Assembly: GCF_012273895.1 (NCBI RefSeq)
Contig: NC_052108.1
Coordinates: forward strand, 4,154,001 to 4,218,000
Direction: 5' to 3'
Source: Zerene cesonia
Lineage: Eukaryota > Arthropoda > Insecta > Lepidoptera > Pieridae
DNA length: 64,000 nt
Shown here: in pieces, positions 63,321-64,000 of the stretch
How positions within the stretch are numbered: position 1 is the first letter of the stretch
Layout of the letters: every line of letters begins with the position of its first letter
Notes under the pieces: generated by a model
What the model saw: only the letters and a program-made list of their open reading frames with translations
What the model was told of the DNA's origin: nothing
Database searches by the model: none
Made by a program: the position numbers and the translations under genes

Positions 63321-64000
63321 TAAAATATGTGTCAATTAATAAATCTAGTAGCGCTGTATGTAAAGCTTCCCCTGCTTGCCGTTGCTTTATTTACAGAGAG
63401 TGATCATTTTTACATAGAGGCCCGTGTGTCACATAAACGATTGCCAGCATCCATCCTTATAAATTATAGAAAACTTTATAGAATTCGGTTGCGGTAGTCA
63501 TGACTATTGACCTACGTTGAAAAGTATTTTATGAATTGTATGTCCATGTTTAATGCCTTGTTTCTATTAATGTCGACTACTTATTAAAATGCTGTTACAT
63601 TACTTACACGATACGCGGCTTATCTGCATACTGGTGGCGGTAGATATATAACAATTTATCTTATATACTTACGTAGTTATAGCGGAATTTATTTATTTAT
63701 GTACACATTACCATTTATGACTAAACGAAGGAAAAATATTTTGATAATTCCTAAAATACATTATATATATATATCGATTGATACAACATTGTATGGGCGG
63801 ATTAATGTGGATTACTGTATATACTTCTTCCGTACCGTACCTTACCGTACGAAATTACAACTTTATAACATCAACACTTTTGGAAGTAAATCGCGGACAT
63901 ACAGACAGGGATATGGCAAAACTATAAGTGAACCTACCTTGTTGACTACGAAACCCTAAAAACAGGTAATGTCCACACACACACCATGCTCCTAGAATCC

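Larger units (their letters stand above)
55127..64000. other. Region upstream of TPPP coding exon 1
   Basis: No coding exon seen on either strand. It contains the repeats at 57731, 58247, 58678, 59013 and 62995 and the possible TPPP first exon at 62204-62332. Probably TPPP intron or upstream intergenic DNA. Confidence 0.55.

Noticed and set aside
1..64000. CRISPR arrays, operons, prophage or other bacterial systems
   Set aside because: Introns, SINEs and animal gene families show eukaryotic DNA; no regularly spaced repeats seen.

Overview
The window is nuclear DNA from an insect, most likely a moth or butterfly (Lepidoptera). It is strongly AT-rich. Its genes are split into short exons with GT..AG introns. 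It is littered with short degraded retroelements of kinds common in lepidopteran genomes: tRNA-derived SINEs with (GAT)n tails, LINE 3' ends followed by poly-A, and retroelement tails around 'gccgcgggcaaaagctagt'. Three gaps of exactly 1000 N (20002-21001, 44271-45270, 52087-53086) and one of 10 N (45398-45407) are assembly placeholders, and several apparent long ORFs are only N runs. The species cannot be read from the sequence.

Layout. 1-15.7 kb: no convincing gene; relics of mobile elements and a few GC-rich islands. 15.7-25.1 kb: a five-exon minus-strand gene for a secreted, helical protein that I do not recognise (15733-17666), followed by a near-identical 3.7 kb copy (21418-25128) that carries only exons 1-4. 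The copies flank a 1000 N gap and a 417 bp unshared segment. This is either a young tandem duplication or two haplotypes assembled in series. 25-32.8 kb: non-coding, with GC-rich islands and five perfect GTCTAGAC palindromes.

32.8-46.4 kb is the gene-dense core: a plus-strand LLC1/CIMIP1-like ciliary protein (32824-35074); the minus-strand small-subunit processome protein UTP4/cirhin (35385-40303, 11 exons, 697 residues); and, head-to-head with it, a plus-strand PIP4P/TMEM55-type phosphatidylinositol-4,5-bisphosphate 4-phosphatase (40882-46393, 4 exons, 235 residues). 50.7-55.1 kb: minus-strand TPPP/p25-alpha (ringmaker) gene with 3 coding exons and 203 residues; a possible non-coding first exon lies near 62.2-62.3 kb. 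55.1-64 kb: otherwise repeats.

The genes do not form one pathway. UTP4 acts in the nucleolus on pre-rRNA, PIP4P on late endosome/lysosome membranes, TPPP on microtubules, and the LLC1-like protein probably inside sperm axonemal microtubules. The most interesting items are the unrecognised secreted gene with its duplicated locus, the over-represented SMAD-type palindrome GTCTAGAC in the first half of the window, and several structured repeats (a MITE, an intronic hairpin, a SINE with an intact target-site duplication).
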